From: Phymorhynchus buccinoides
Taxonomy: Eukaryota; Mollusca; Gastropoda; Neogastropoda; Raphitomidae
Direction of reading: 5' to 3'
Assembly: GCA_017654935.2 (NCBI GenBank)
Contig: CM065706.1
Span: forward strand, 4,382,379-4,446,378
DNA: 64,000 bases
Made by a program: the position numbers and the translations under genes. Under the pieces are notes generated by a model. It worked only from the letters and a program-made list of their open reading frames with translations, had not been told where the DNA came from and made no database searches. Below, piece after piece: positions 1 to 61,142 of this stretch; the stretch's first letter is position 1; the number at the start of each line of letters is the position of its first letter.

Positions 1-235
1 TCAGTGGTTTAGGCACTAACATGTCAGTTGGTCCCAACCTTTTACAGCTTGGCTGTTCCAGTATCAGTACTTGGGTACAAAGACAAAGCTTCATTAAGAT
101 CGCTTCAGTGGTTTAGGCACTAACATGTCAGTTGGTCCCAACCTTTTACAGCTTGGCTGTTCCAGTATCAGTACTTGGGTACAAAGACAAAGCTTCATTA
201 AGATCGCTTCAGTGTTGCAGACAGAATTGAGTATA
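1..235 (-). repeat. Exon-3 acceptor array, distal units, copy C
   Basis: Two 104-bp units in minus orientation plus part of a third, matching the degenerate 5' end of the array in copy A. The rest of the array lies beyond the window edge. Confidence 0.85.
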
Positions 236-264
236 AACTAAACACTCTTTGCAATAATAAATCT

Positions 265-570
265 ATCCATAAAGCTGCTCCATCCTACCTCTGCAACAAT
301 ATTTCCAGCTCGCACATTACGTTCAGTTTCTGACCCTCTTTCTCTCCAGATCCCTAGGTATAAGCTTTCAACTGTTGGTCGGCGCTCTTTTGCTGTTTCA
401 GGACCGACATCTTGGAACAAACTTCCTCTCAGCGACCGACCCTCTCTGCTTTCAAGTCAAACCTCAAAACCCACCTGTTTTCCCCGCCATTCTCTCTTTC
501 CCTCCCTCTTTCTTGCCTTTAGGTCTATTTCTCAAATGTGTGTGTGTTATGTTATTGTTCGTCTTTGATT
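265..570 (+). mobile_element. LINE ORF2 C-terminal fragment, copy C
   Basis: Best preserved of the three: AAPSYLCNNISSSHITFSF, then TDILEQTSS and SAFKSNLKTHLF across frame changes, matching the conserved C-terminus of L2/CR1-like ORF2. Confidence 0.75.
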
Positions 571-747
571 AGCGTCTTTGTTTGAATGCATTATGAATGT
601 GTAATATGTGTGCGTGCTTCGATCTGATTTCTATCAAGAATTATGAATGTGTAATATGTGTATGTGTGTTATGTTATTGTTCGTCTTTGTACAGCGTCTT
701 TGTTTGAATGCATTATGAATGTGTAATATGTGTGTGTGTGTGGTGTG

Positions 748-831
<84 letters not shown>

Positions 832-1112
832 GTTTATGTGTTCGTCTTTGTAACAGCGTCTTTGTTTGAATGCATTATGAATGTGTAATATGTGTGTGTG
901 TGTGTTATGTTATTGTTCGTCTTTGTACAGCGTCTTTGTTTGAATGCATTATGAATGTGTAATGTGTGTGTGTGTTTATGTTATTTGTTCGTCTTTGTAC
1001 AGCGTCTTTGCTTGAATGCATTATGAATGTGTAATATGTGTGTGTGTGTTATGTTATTGTTCGTCTTTGTACAGCGTCTTTGTTTGAATGCATTATGAAT
1101 GTGTAATATGTG

Positions 1113-1158
<46 letters not shown>

Positions 1159-1209
1159 TATTGTTCGTCTTTATACAGCGTCTTTGTTTGAATGCATTAT
1201 GAATGCTTA

Positions 1210-1299
<90 letters not shown>

Positions 1300-1400
1300 G
1301 TTATTGTTCGTCTTTGTACAGCGTCTTTGTTTGAATGCATTATGAATGTGTAATATGTGTGCGTGCTTCGATCTGATTTCTATCAATAATGAAGATTTAA
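540..1400 (-). repeat. Array of units with TG tracts, copy C
   Basis: Reverse-orientation counterpart of 13280-14105, with GTACAGCGTCTTTGTTTGAA and TGCATTATGAATGTGTAATA units and (TG)n tracts. Confidence 0.85.
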
Positions 1401-3083
1401 GCATTGCATAAAAACTGTATGTTGTTGCTTAGACACTTCTTCTTCTTCTTCTTCTTCGATCGCTCAGACAGTTTCCTGTCATATATGAGCGTAGATGCGT
1501 CATGCTGCTGTTGTGCGCCTAACTAAGAAATAGTTAGGCCCAGCAAGTCCGACTTCGGCTGGAGGAAATGTTTTTGAAAGTGTTTCGTGAAAAAAAAAAG
1601 GCAGGAGAATGGACCGGTAAAGGCAGAAAGATAGTAGATGTACAGTAAGCAAAGGGAAAAGGCAGAGTCAAAGAGAGTGACAGACTGGAGGAAGTTTACA
1701 AGCACAGAACTTCCAGAAGGTGGGGGAACTATTTATGCAAAAGACCCCCCGGTATCCCGAGATGTCCGAGTTGGTTCCTGCCTTGCACAGTTTGTTGTTC
1801 CACTACCATGAATAGCTGGTTGTAAGAGAGAAAGTTTTGTTAAGATCCGTTCAGTGATTTAGACACTGAGATGTCCGAGTTGGTTCCTGCCTTGTACAGT
1901 TTGTGGTTCCACTACCATGAATAGCTGGTTGTAAAAGAGAAAGTTTTGTTAAGATCCGTTCGGTGATTTAGACACTAAAATGTCATAGATTACCCCCCGC
2001 ACACAGTGGGACCTCAGCAGCGCGACCACCCTACAGACTGGCCAAAAAACTGTCCGTAATTGTTAGGTGGTCGCTATACTGAAGTCTTTTAGCAGAGCTT
2101 CAGATTATTTTCAAACTTCATGGGTCACGTGACCCCTGATTACAGAAAATGAGGGGTCAATGTCTACAGTAATGGGCCTTATGTGTCACTGTAGCATTAC
2201 ACTAACATTTTATTGCAGACTTCATGGGTCAGATGACCCCTGGGTGCACAAAATGAGGGGTCAAATCACCATCAGTACGGGTCAATGACCCGGGCCCACC
2301 GACAATCTGAAGCTCTGTCATGGGTCAGATGACCCCTTGCTGCACAAAATGAGGGGTCAAATCACCATCAGTGTGGGTCAATGACCCGGGCCCACCGACA
2401 ATCTGAAGCTCTGTCATGGGTCAGATGACCCCTGGGTGCACAAAATGAGGGGTCAAATTACCATCAGTACGGGTCAATGACCCGGGACCACCGACAATCT
2501 GAAGCTCTGTTTTAGTAACGAATAACAAGGAAAGACATTGAGTAAAACTGTCCGGTTTACTGAGGTGTCCGCGAAACTGAGAACATGCCCGTTAATAGGA
2601 ATTGTTTCGGAAATAATTAAAAGGGAGTAATTTCATGGTGTGTGGGAGTGATCTTGCCTAATTCAATCGATCAAACAGGGGAAGTTACTCTACCATCAGG
2701 TAGATCCCCAGCTCTCGCCTCGTGTGTTTGAGCAGACATACAGCACTTAGAACACTGCGTCATTCTAAAATTTGCAAGTTTTAATCAGTTTGTGGCAAAC
2801 TGGCCACCCCTCATTTTTCTATAAAATAAATAAATGTTTGCAAGTCGCTGACTCGCATCCTGCCGCTTCAATCTTCGACACCATTGTTGCACCGTTGCTA
2901 TGGTACTTGACCGAGTAATGGAGGTAAACAACTCTAATTTTCATGGACTGCTCTCCCCTAGTGTTTCTTTCTCCCGAAAACCGTCTATTAAGTGGGGTTC
3001 CACGGTACGTGCCTCACCCTTTATGGCCATATGGCCTGGGAACGCAGAAGAAAATGGAACCAAAAGAAGAGTAGTGTACTCAC

Positions 3084-3192
3084 AGGGGAGCGGGGGTGCC
3101 ATTGGCCTTGCACTTGAGGATGATGGTTTCTCCGTGACGGCGGAACTCCTCCCGGGCCACGTTCGGCTCCAGGATCTTTGGGGGCTCCCGCT
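3084..3192 (-). CDS. Exon 2 of the Ig gene, copy C
   Basis: Minus-strand exon of 109 nt bounded by an AG acceptor and a GTGAGT donor, the same length and frame as copy B exon 2. It codes for the Ig1 N-terminal part through the first domain cysteine (LKCKANGTP). It lacks the extra base that places a stop in copy A, so it supports the open version. Confidence 0.8.
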
Positions 3193-3240
3193 CTGTTGGA
3201 AGGAAAGAAATATGGAGGTACAAATGGATGGTACGCATTC

Positions 3241-3599
3241 TATGGCGCGCCAAATATACAAAACTCTATCTAGCTGTTCGACAGAGTTTCGAAACTGTAT
3301 CTATCAGTTCGATAGAGTTTGAAAACCCTATCTAGCTGTTCGATAGAGTTTTAAAACTCTGTCGAACAGCTAGATAGGGTTTCCACAAAATAACCCTATC
3401 GAGATATAGTTTTTCTATCGCGATTTCTGATTGGTACATGGCTTCAGCGACAAGTTTGTGGCATTGGCAGGGCAGTGACCCGTGAATAAGACGCTATCGA
3501 ACAGCTAGATAGGGTTTTCAAACTCTATCGAACTGATAGATACAGTTTCGAAACTCTGTCGAACAGCTAAATAGAGTTTTGTATATTTGGCGCGCCATA
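3241..3599 (-). mobile_element. Foldback MITE with GGCGCGCC ends, copy C
   Basis: Same 359-bp element as in copy A, inverted with the rest of copy C. Confidence 0.85.
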
Positions 3600-3694
3600 C
3601 TATGGCGCGCCAAAGATACAAACCTCTATCTAGATATATATGGCTAGCATTCATGCACTGGCATTGGTACTTGGTACTTTATAGTCACAGAGTG

Positions 3695-3801
3695 TAGAGT
3701 GGCACAGTGGTAGCGCGTTCGCTTCGTGTCAAGTAAACCCGAGTTCGTACAGGGGATTTTTCCTCTCACTTTGCTACTAGGCCTTGCGGTCTGAACGTGG
3801 A

Positions 3802-3832
<31 letters not shown>

Positions 3833-4415
3833 CGTGTGCTACCATGCACTTAGCACACGTTAAACCCAGTGGCAACGAAAAAGTTGTCATTTGGTCCAAA
3901 TTTACCCACCCTTCCTTCCTCATCAGTCTCACAAAAATCGCATGCAAAACAAACAAAAAATTGGGTGGCGCGCCTCTGGCTGCGACGCGCTCTCCAGGTG
4001 GGAGCAACCCGAATTTCACAGAGATGCCTCTGTGACTATAATGTACCTAACCTAACCTAACCTAGCCTAAACCACAGGCGTCTCAGTGAAATTCGGGTTG
4101 CTCCCACCTGGAGAGCGCATCGCAGCCAGAGGTGGCAGCATGCGATTTTTGTGTGACGGATGAGGAAAGAAAGAGGTGGGGGGGTGGTGTAAATTTTGAC
4201 CAAATGACAACCTTTTTCGTTGCCACTGGGTTTAACGTGTGCTAAGTGCATGGGCACACAGGACCTCGGTTTATCGTCTCATCCGAGAGACTCCACTTTC
4301 AGCCCCAAAGGCCTAGTGCAGAGTGATAGGGAAAAAAAATCCCCTGTGCCCAGGTTCGAACTCAGGTTTATTGCATAGGAGGCGAACGCATTACCTCTGT
4401 GCCACTCTACACTGC
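3695..4415. mobile_element. Tail-to-tail SINE pair, copy C
   Basis: Two SINEs of the same family, plus-strand member 3695-4041 and minus-strand member 4073-4415, separated by CCTAACCTAACC. Inverted image of the copy-A pair. Confidence 0.8.
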
Positions 4416-4439
4416 ACACATGCATACTAGTACATAAGC

Positions 4440-4470
4440 ATGTACACACTCTCTTCTTCATTCTCTTACT

Positions 4471-4533
<63 letters not shown>

Positions 4534-4577
4534 ACACACTCTCACTCACACACACCGCGCGCGCACGCACACGCACA

Positions 4578-4608
<31 letters not shown>

Positions 4609-4613
4609 CACAG

Positions 4614-4652
<39 letters not shown>

Positions 4653-4682
4653 CACACAGAGTCACACAGAGTCACACAGAGT

Positions 4683-4723
<41 letters not shown>

Positions 4724-4952
4724 ACACACACACACAGTCACACGCACACGCACACGCATACACACACATATTCATACACATACAAGCACGCAAGCGTGCA
4801 CACTGTCAACCACACATGTGCGTATGTGCACACTCGCACATGCACACTTGCGTGCATACAAGGACAGAAGAATCACTGTGCTAGCAGGCTCATCCTTGCA
4901 ATACAGTCACAGACACAGGCCCCATGCATGGTGCAAAGAGAGAGAGACGGAG

Positions 4953-5028
<76 letters not shown>

Positions 5029-5610
5029 GAGAGAGAGAGAGAGGGGATGGAGAGAGAGAGAGAGAGGAGGAAGGGATGGATGGAGAGAGAGAGAGAGAGG
5101 GGTTGGTGTGGAGGGAGGGAGGAGAGAGAGAGCGAGAGTGGGGGTGGAGGGATGGAGAGAGAGGGAGGAGAGAGAGAGAGAGAGAGTGGGAGGGAGGGGA
5201 GACTGAGAGAGGGGGGGAGAGTGGGGGGGGGAGGGGATGGAGAGAATCGGTGAGGGAGAGAGATGGGGGAAGAGATAGGGAGAGGGAGATAGAGGAGACA
5301 AGAGGACTGGAGAGGGGAGGGGGGGGGGGAGAGAGATAGGGAGAGAGAGAGAGAGAAGGAGAGAGAGAGAGATGGCGAGAGGAACAAAAGAGAGATAGAG
5401 GAAGAGGGAGAAAGATGGGGGGGGGAGAGATAGAGAAGGAATAGAAACAGAGCGAGAGAGATAGAGGAGGAGATAGAGAAGAGGACAGAGAGATAGAGAG
5501 GGATAATGAGATAGAGAGGGGAGGAGAGGGAGGGGGAAAGAGAGAGGAGAGAGGGAGAGAGACACAGAGACAAACAACGAGAATCAAACAGACAGACATA
5601 ACTAGACCAA
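4440..5610. repeat. CT, CA and GA microsatellites, intron 1, copy C
   Basis: Mirror of the copy-A intron-1 tract with different run lengths. Confidence 0.9.
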
Positions 5611-5618
5611 TAACTTAC

Positions 5619-5696
5619 TTTCAAACCACAGCAGCACTTGGAGGCCAAAGAAAGAGCAGCAGCGAGAAGCAGATCATCTTCCCACCACGCGCCCAT
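5619..5696 (-). pseudogene. Exon 1 (signal peptide) of the Ig gene, copy C, frame disrupted
   Basis: Minus-strand counterpart of exon 1, with the start codon at 5696 and donor at 5618. It is 78 nt instead of 70 because of several inserted bases, for example ATGGGCGCG against ATGGCGCG in A and B. The signal-peptide frame is therefore broken. Unpolished long-read error is the likely cause because the insertions duplicate neighbouring bases; true decay is possible. Confidence 0.7.
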
Positions 5697-6439
5697 GCTG
5701 AACGCGGGCCGCCTTGGTGGAAAGCTCGCTCGGGGGGGGGGGGGTGCACGTCTCCTCGGAGCGAGGTGCCTTTTTGTTTCTCTCGCTGTTCCGAACAATC
5801 CTCCTCGCGCTTTATGGCTCCCCCTTTTTTCCCCCCCTCTCGCTGTGTTAATTCGTTTCTTTGTTATCTGCAAACGAATAAATAAACACATGAAGCGAAT
5901 AAATACATAATAAAAAAAATCAATAAATAAACCAATAAATAAATAAACAAACAAATAAACCTTGGGGGGGAAAAAAAATCCCCGCAAAGATCACCAGCCA
6001 TGCCGCAGGCATTTTCGGGCTCCAAAAACCTTGATCTTTCTTTGACCAATGAGCTCCACCTTCGAACTCGGCCTAGTATATCTTAACTACCTATCGGCAA
6101 GCAAATTTTTCAGCCAACTAGGTTCCTCCGTTCAAACCGTTTTTTTAACAAGTTAAAATAGATAGGATAGATAGATAGATTAGATAGATAGATAGAGAGA
6201 TAGATAGATAGATATATAGATAGATAGATAGATAGAGGTTCACAAAGACAGACATTGGGACACACAAAAAAGTTTATCAAAAAAACAAATGAGAGGAGAG
6301 AGAGAAGAGAGAGAGGAGAGAGGAGAGAGAGAGAGAGAGAGATAGGAGACGGTAAGAGAAGAGAGAGAGGAGGAGAGGTAGGAGTAGAGAGAGGAGAGAG
6401 AGGACAGGCAGAGCAGGACAGGACCTCCTTTCTTGAAAA

Positions 6440-6669
6440 CCCTATACATTAATTTGCAGTCAAACAGTGAAAATAGGCCAAATTGACCACTGGTCGGTGA
6501 CACTGACCACTGGTTCAACAAACACCAAACCTGTTCATTTGACCCTAATACATACGGTAATCTGCAGTCAAACAGTGAAAATAGGCCAAAAGTGACCAAT
6601 GGTCAGTGACACTGACCACTGGTCAACCACATCAAACCTGTCATTTGAACTCCTAATACACTAATTTGC
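6440..6669 (-). repeat. ~117-bp tandem repeat, copy C
   Basis: Two reverse units with GCAGTCAAACAGTGAAAATA and GTGACACTGACCACTGGTC, running into the N gap. Confidence 0.85.
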
Positions 6670-7169
6670 NNNNNNNNNNNNNNNNNNNNNNNNNNNNNNN
6701 NNNNNNNNNNNNNNNNNNNNNNNNNNNNNNNNNNNNNNNNNNNNNNNNNNNNNNNNNNNNNNNNNNNNNNNNNNNNNNNNNNNNNNNNNNNNNNNNNNNN
6801 NNNNNNNNNNNNNNNNNNNNNNNNNNNNNNNNNNNNNNNNNNNNNNNNNNNNNNNNNNNNNNNNNNNNNNNNNNNNNNNNNNNNNNNNNNNNNNNNNNNN
6901 NNNNNNNNNNNNNNNNNNNNNNNNNNNNNNNNNNNNNNNNNNNNNNNNNNNNNNNNNNNNNNNNNNNNNNNNNNNNNNNNNNNNNNNNNNNNNNNNNNNN
7001 NNNNNNNNNNNNNNNNNNNNNNNNNNNNNNNNNNNNNNNNNNNNNNNNNNNNNNNNNNNNNNNNNNNNNNNNNNNNNNNNNNNNNNNNNNNNNNNNNNNN
7101 NNNNNNNNNNNNNNNNNNNNNNNNNNNNNNNNNNNNNNNNNNNNNNNNNNNNNNNNNNNNNNNNNNNNN
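6670..7169. other. Assembly gap, 500 N
   Basis: Run of exactly 500 N. Sequence on the left (minus orientation) and right (plus orientation) belongs to the same 117-bp repeat neighbourhood, so the gap sits at the centre of an apparent inverted duplication. Confidence 0.99.
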
Positions 7170-7459
7170 CGAATAGCCGGCCAGACTGACGGACGACGCG
7201 CAGACAAAAACAATAGTTCCCCGAACCTTCGGGGGGCTCGGGGACTAAAAATGCAAGTGCTACAGAATGAACCCGTCATGCAACAGCCGGTGTCACAACA
7301 ATTAATCTACGTCATGTCGTGGTCGTGTGGTTGATCACTGTCTTTTGTGAGTTTACTCAGCTGGACATTAATAAAGTCTCGAGTTTTGTTCTGTATGTGT
7401 TTGTTTATTTGTGTCGTCTATGTTTACAAATGTGGCTATGTAATGTTGAGAGACGCTGT

Positions 7460-7625
7460 TAACCGCTGTTTTGTCCAAATTCCCGCCGTTTTGTTTGTCA
7501 AATTCCGCCGTTTTGTCCTATAGACAAAACGGCGGGTTAAGATCCGCCGTTTTGTCAAAATTTTCTATAGATGATTTGGACAAAAACGGCGCCCGATTTT
7601 GAACCGCCGTTTTGTACAAATGAAA
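7460..7625. repeat. Cluster of CCGCCGTTTTGTC motifs with a perfect hairpin
   Basis: The motif occurs about six times in both orientations. 7505-7535 is a perfect 13-bp stem (CCGCCGTTTTGTC / GACAAAACGGCGG) with a CTATA loop. The rest of 7170-7460 shows no gene; AATAAA at ~7369 is a possible poly(A) signal of an unknown element. Confidence 0.7.
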
Positions 7626-7699
7626 GTTGGAGTTATAAAAATCTCATTCTTGACAAGTTCTCATTTAAAAAAAAATCTTTGTTAAATAAAATGAATAAC

Positions 7700-8320
7700 A
7701 AAGCTGACAACTGACACTGGTCACTTTGGCCTAATTTTACAGTTTGAATGCTAATTAGTGTATTAGGAGATCATATGAACAATTGTTGATGTGGTTGACC
7801 AGTGGTCAGTGTCACTGACCAGTGGTCACTTTGGCCTATTTTCACTGTTTGACTGCAAATTAGTGTATTAGGAGTTCAAATGAACAATTTTTGATGTGGT
7901 TGACCATTGTTCAGTGTCACTGACCAGTGGTCACTTTGGCCTATTTTCACTGTTTGACTGCAAATTAGTGTATTAGGAGTTCAAATGAACAAGGTTTGAT
8001 GTGGTTGACCAGTGGTCAGTGTCACTGACCAGTGGTCACTTTGGCCTATTTTTCACTGTTTGACTGCAAATTAGTGTATTAGGAGTTCAAATGAACAAGG
8101 GTTTGATGTGGTTGACCAGTGGTCAGTGTCACTGACCAGTGGTCACTTTGGCCTATTTTCACTGTTTGACTGCAAATTACCGTAGTGTATTAGGAGTTCA
8201 AATGAACAAGGTTTGATGTGTGCGTTGACCAGTGATCAGTGTCACTGACCATAGTCAGTGGTCACTTTGGCCTATCTTCACTGTTTGACTGCAAATTAGT
8301 GTATTAGGAGTTCAAAAGAA
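7700..8320 (+). repeat. ~117-bp tandem repeat upstream of exon 1, copy A
   Basis: Five to six units with GACCAGTGGTCAGTGTCACT, CACTTTGGCCTATTTTCACT and GCAAATTAGTGTATTAGGAG. TGACCAGTGGTCA is itself palindromic. Two units in reverse orientation close copy C (6440-6669). Confidence 0.85.
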
Positions 8321-8324
8321 AGAG

Positions 8325-8344
8325 TGTCTGTCTGTCTGCCTGTC

Positions 8345-8377
<33 letters not shown>

Positions 8378-8398
8378 TCTGTCTCATCTTCATCTCTC

Positions 8399-8441
<43 letters not shown>

Positions 8442-8563
8442 TAAAATCTCTCTCTAAGATCTCCTCTCTCTCCTCTCTCTCTCTCTCTCTCATTTGTTTT
8501 GATAAAACGATTTTTGTGTGTCCAATGTCTGTCTTTGTGAACCTCTATCTATCTATCTCACAG

Positions 8564-8620
<57 letters not shown>

Positions 8621-8625
8621 GTTAA
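8325..8625 (+). repeat. (CT)n and (TCTA)n microsatellites upstream of exon 1, copy A
   Basis: CT run 8340-8495, then TCTA repeats 8545-8625. Copy C: 6160-6400 as (TAGA)n and (GA)n. Confidence 0.9.
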
Positions 8626-8639
8626 CTTGTTAACGTTTG

Positions 8640-8901
8640 AACGGAGGAACCTAGTTTGGCTGAAACTTTGCTTGCCGATAGGTAGTTAAGATATCTAGGC
8701 CGAGTTCGAAAGGTGGAGCTCATTGGTCAAAGAAAGATCAAGGTTTTTGGAGCCGAAAATGCTGCGGCATGGTATGGTGATCTTGCGGGTTTTTTTTTTT
8801 CCCCGCCCAAGTTTATTTGTTTGTTTATTTATTTATTGGTTTATTTATTGATTTGTTTATTTATGTATTTATTCGCTCATGTGTTTATTTATTCGTTGCA
8901 G
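8640..8901 (+). other. Upstream region of exon 1, copy A, no gene seen
   Basis: Conserved between the three copies (copy B 41740-41970, copy C ~5870-6130). Contains TTGGTCAAAGAAAGATCAAG, a poly-T/C tract and TTTATTTATT repeats before the candidate acceptor. It could be part of an intron after a non-coding first exon. Confidence 0.4.
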
Positions 8902-9034
8902 ATAACAAGAAACGATAACACAGCGAGAGGGGAAGGGGAAGCCATAAAGCGCGAGGAGGATTGTTCGGACAGGAGAGAAACAAAAGGCACCTCGCCCGAG
9001 GAGACGCCGAGCGTTCACCAAGGCGGCCGTCAGC
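8902..9034 (+). other. Probable 5' UTR part of exon 1, copy A
   Basis: A T-rich tract followed by TTGCAG at 8896-8901 looks like a splice acceptor. The 133 nt up to the start codon lack an upstream ATG and are purine-rich. The start context CAGCATGG has A at -3 and G at +4, a good Kozak context. If this is right, an untranslated first exon and the promoter lie further upstream, possibly in the gap. No TATA box or initiator could be assigned. Confidence 0.5.
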
Positions 9035-39657
<30,623 letters not shown>

Positions 39658-39774
39658 GTCAGTGCCTTGAAAACCGACTTGGCGCAGCCCCATGAACTGT
39701 ACCACCACCCCAAGGCCTTCTGGTTTGTGCAAATTCATCCATTTTCATTTCAGGTTTTCAAGTTCCCTCTCTCT

Positions 39775-39925
39775 GTTGTGCGCAGTTTGTGTTCGAAAAA
39801 CCAATTCCCAGCCGAAGGTACGGTGGGAGATGACGGAAGGGGACATTTCATCAACCAAGACGTTTGTTAGATGACAACCGACCCCCTGACTACCCCTGCT
39901 TCGCAGTAACAAGTGGGTCTTCGCC
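39775..39925 (+). pseudogene. Decayed tandem duplicate of exon 10 (pseudoexon)
   Basis: The segment from about 39722 repeats the exon-10 acceptor region (GGTTTGTGCA, pyrimidine tract, GTGCGCAG) and exon body (CCCAGCCGAAGG, CGGTGGGAGAT, GACGGAAGGGGA, CCGACCCCCT, AAGTGGGTCTTC) about 310 bp downstream. The frame meets a TGA (TTTGTTAGATGA), so it cannot code for an Ig half domain. Confidence 0.7.
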
Positions 39926-39984
39926 TGACATTTTTTTTAGCAAATTTTGTTATTTATTAAACTTAAATGGATCAGAGAAAAGAT

Positions 39985-40157
39985 TCCGTCAGCAATATTG
40001 GGGATTCCTCAGTGACATGCATAAAACAGGGCCTATCTTACCTCTTAAAATCAAGAACACAAGATCATTGGATAACATATCTTGATTTCAAGGCTTTTTA
40101 TGACATGGGTATAAATCATTATGGTGCAAAAATGCGACATCGGCGGTGAAAGGGTTA
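39985..40157 (+). mobile_element. Diverged right part of the TTAACCCTTTCGCC MITE after exon 10
   Basis: Shares ATTGGGGATTC, GTGACATG, ATGGGTATAAATCA and GGTGAAAGGGTTAA with the intron-7 element. The left end is missing. Confidence 0.6.
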
Positions 40158-40690
40158 AACCCATCCATTGTCTTTGAAATAATCAGTTTCTTTGTAATGT
40201 TTAAATTTGTTTCACTTGGTTTGTGTTCATATGGCTTGCCATCTTTGTAAATCTTTTGCCCGCATGCCGCAAGCGCAAAGCCTAATCGTCTCCCATTATT
40301 GTTTAAGTTTCGTAATGTGATCACAGAGAAAAGGTTTCGGCACCATGACATTGTTTCATGTTTTGATCATGTGCGCACAGCCTAAACACACACGCCCTTT
40401 ATTACGTTTCCTGCGTACAATCAAGACGCACAAGATCACTCGATACACACGCACACATTGTTTGTGGCTTTTTTCCCATGGCCGTAGACAGGCATACTGG
40501 TCCTATTATCATTGACTCCGGCGTGTAACAGCAGCATGAAGCCCTCATCCGACGGTCTTTGTTATCATCAGTTTCTTGCGTGTAATGTCGTGCGCAGCCT
40601 AATCGTCTCAAAGTTGGTGTTGTGGATGTGTATGGCGCACAGCCGTAATCGTCTAACATCAATCTTTCCTGCAAGTTGAATGTGCGCTTA
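40158..40690. other. Stretch after exon 10 without a gene
   Basis: AT-rich sequence passing into diverged copies of the ~50-bp unit (GCGCACAGCCTAA, AGCCTAATCGTC). No further exon of the Ig gene found before the contig end. Confidence 0.4.
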
Positions 40691-41239
40691 GCCTAATCGT
40701 ACTGTGGTGAGTTTCGTTTCCCGCGTGTAATGTGCGCAAAGCCTAATCATCTCCCGTTATCATTGTTTCCCACGTGTAATGTGCGCAAAGCCTAAACATC
40801 TCTCATCATTGTTTCCCACGTGTAATGTGCACAAAGCCTGATCGTTTCCCATTCATTGTTTCCCACGTGTAATGTGCGCAAAGCCTAATCGTCTCCCATT
40901 ATTGTTTCCCGCGTGTAATGTGCGCACAGCCTAATCGTGCTCCCATTATTGTTTCCTGCGTGTAATGTGCGCAAAGCCTAATCGTCTCCCATTATCAATG
41001 TTTCCCACGTGTAATGTGCGCACAGCCTAATCGTCTCCCATAGGCGTTTCCTGCGTGTAATGTGCGCAAAGCCTAATCGTCTCCCATTTGTTTCCAGCGT
41101 GTAATGTGCGCACAGCCTGATCATCTCCCATCATTGTTTCCCGCGTGTAATGTGCGCACAGCCTAATCGTCTCCCATTATCATTGTTTCCCACGTGTAAT
41201 GTGCGCACAGGCTAATCGTTCTCCAATTATCATTGTTTC
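40690..41239 (+). repeat. ~50-bp tandem array at the end of copy A
   Basis: Unit GTTTCCCGCGTGTAATGTGC, GCAAAGCCTAATCGTCTCCC, ATTATCATT. More diverged copies from about 40370. The contig stops here. Confidence 0.85.
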
Positions 41240-41739
41240 NNNNNNNNNNNNNNNNNNNNNNNNNNNNNNNNNNNNNNNNNNNNNNNNNNNNNNNNNNNNN
41301 NNNNNNNNNNNNNNNNNNNNNNNNNNNNNNNNNNNNNNNNNNNNNNNNNNNNNNNNNNNNNNNNNNNNNNNNNNNNNNNNNNNNNNNNNNNNNNNNNNNN
41401 NNNNNNNNNNNNNNNNNNNNNNNNNNNNNNNNNNNNNNNNNNNNNNNNNNNNNNNNNNNNNNNNNNNNNNNNNNNNNNNNNNNNNNNNNNNNNNNNNNNN
41501 NNNNNNNNNNNNNNNNNNNNNNNNNNNNNNNNNNNNNNNNNNNNNNNNNNNNNNNNNNNNNNNNNNNNNNNNNNNNNNNNNNNNNNNNNNNNNNNNNNNN
41601 NNNNNNNNNNNNNNNNNNNNNNNNNNNNNNNNNNNNNNNNNNNNNNNNNNNNNNNNNNNNNNNNNNNNNNNNNNNNNNNNNNNNNNNNNNNNNNNNNNNN
41701 NNNNNNNNNNNNNNNNNNNNNNNNNNNNNNNNNNNNNNN
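41240..41739. other. Assembly gap, 500 N
   Basis: Run of exactly 500 N. The left side ends inside a ~50-bp tandem array of copy A. The right side begins in the exon-1 upstream region of copy B, matching copy A from about 8661. Confidence 0.99.
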
Positions 41740-41970
41740 AACTTTGCTTGCCGATAGGTAGTTAAGATATCTAGGCCGAGTTCGAAGGTGGAGCTCATTG
41801 GTCAAAGAAAGATCAAGGTTTTTGGAGCCGAAAATGCTGCGGCATGGCTGGTGATCTTGCGGGTTTTTTTCCCACCCAAGTTTATTTGTTTGTTTATTTA
41901 TTTATTGGTTTATTTATTGATTTGTTTATTTATGTATTTATTCGCTCATGTGTTTATTTATTCGTTGCAG

Positions 41971-42103
41971 ATAACAAGAAACGATAACACAGCGAGAGGG
42001 GAAGGGGAAGCCATAAAGCGCGAGGAGGATTGTTCGGACAGGAGAGAAACAAAAGGCACCTCGCCCGAGGAGACGCCGAGCGTTCACCAAGGCGGCCGTC
42101 AGC
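41971..42103 (+). other. Probable 5' UTR part of exon 1, copy B
   Basis: Same candidate acceptor and same 133-nt leader as in copy A, nearly base for base. The identical length in both copies, where the flanking microsatellites differ, fits a transcribed segment. Confidence 0.5.

Positions 42104-61142
<19,039 letters not shown>

Larger units (their letters stand above)
1..6669 (-). other. Copy C: inverted third copy of the 5' part of the locus (contig ending at an N gap)
   Basis: Read on the minus strand, this block repeats copy A from about 8280 to 14900 in the same order: 117-bp repeats, tetranucleotide and CT tracts, exon 1, CT/GT tracts, paired SINEs, palindromic MITE, exon 2, TIR element, exon-3-like units, dispersed repeat, CA-rich array, LINE fragment and the start of the exon-3-like array. 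It diverges from A and B by many small indels, especially in homopolymers. It stops at a 500-N run inside a tandem repeat, as contig ends often do. Confidence 0.85.

Noticed and set aside
2900..3322. 140-codon open frame on the plus strand opposite exon 2 (repeated at 11398-11772 and 44490-44912 on the minus strand)
   Set aside because: Antisense shadow of exon 2 plus the flanking elements; interrupted differently in copy A and without recognisable protein features.
4440..5987. Long open frames rich in Ser/Leu, His/Thr or Glu/Arg
   Set aside because: They are translations of (CT)n, (CA)n and (GA)n runs; the same happens at 8960-10346 and 42030-43370.
6653..7334. Open frames across the N run (also 41163-41805)
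   Set aside because: Made of unknown bases; no evidence of coding sequence on either side.
7170..7400. LTR retrotransposon end (AATAAAG with a following GT-rich stretch)
   Set aside because: No matching second LTR, primer-binding site or coding region; contig starts here, so it cannot be tested.
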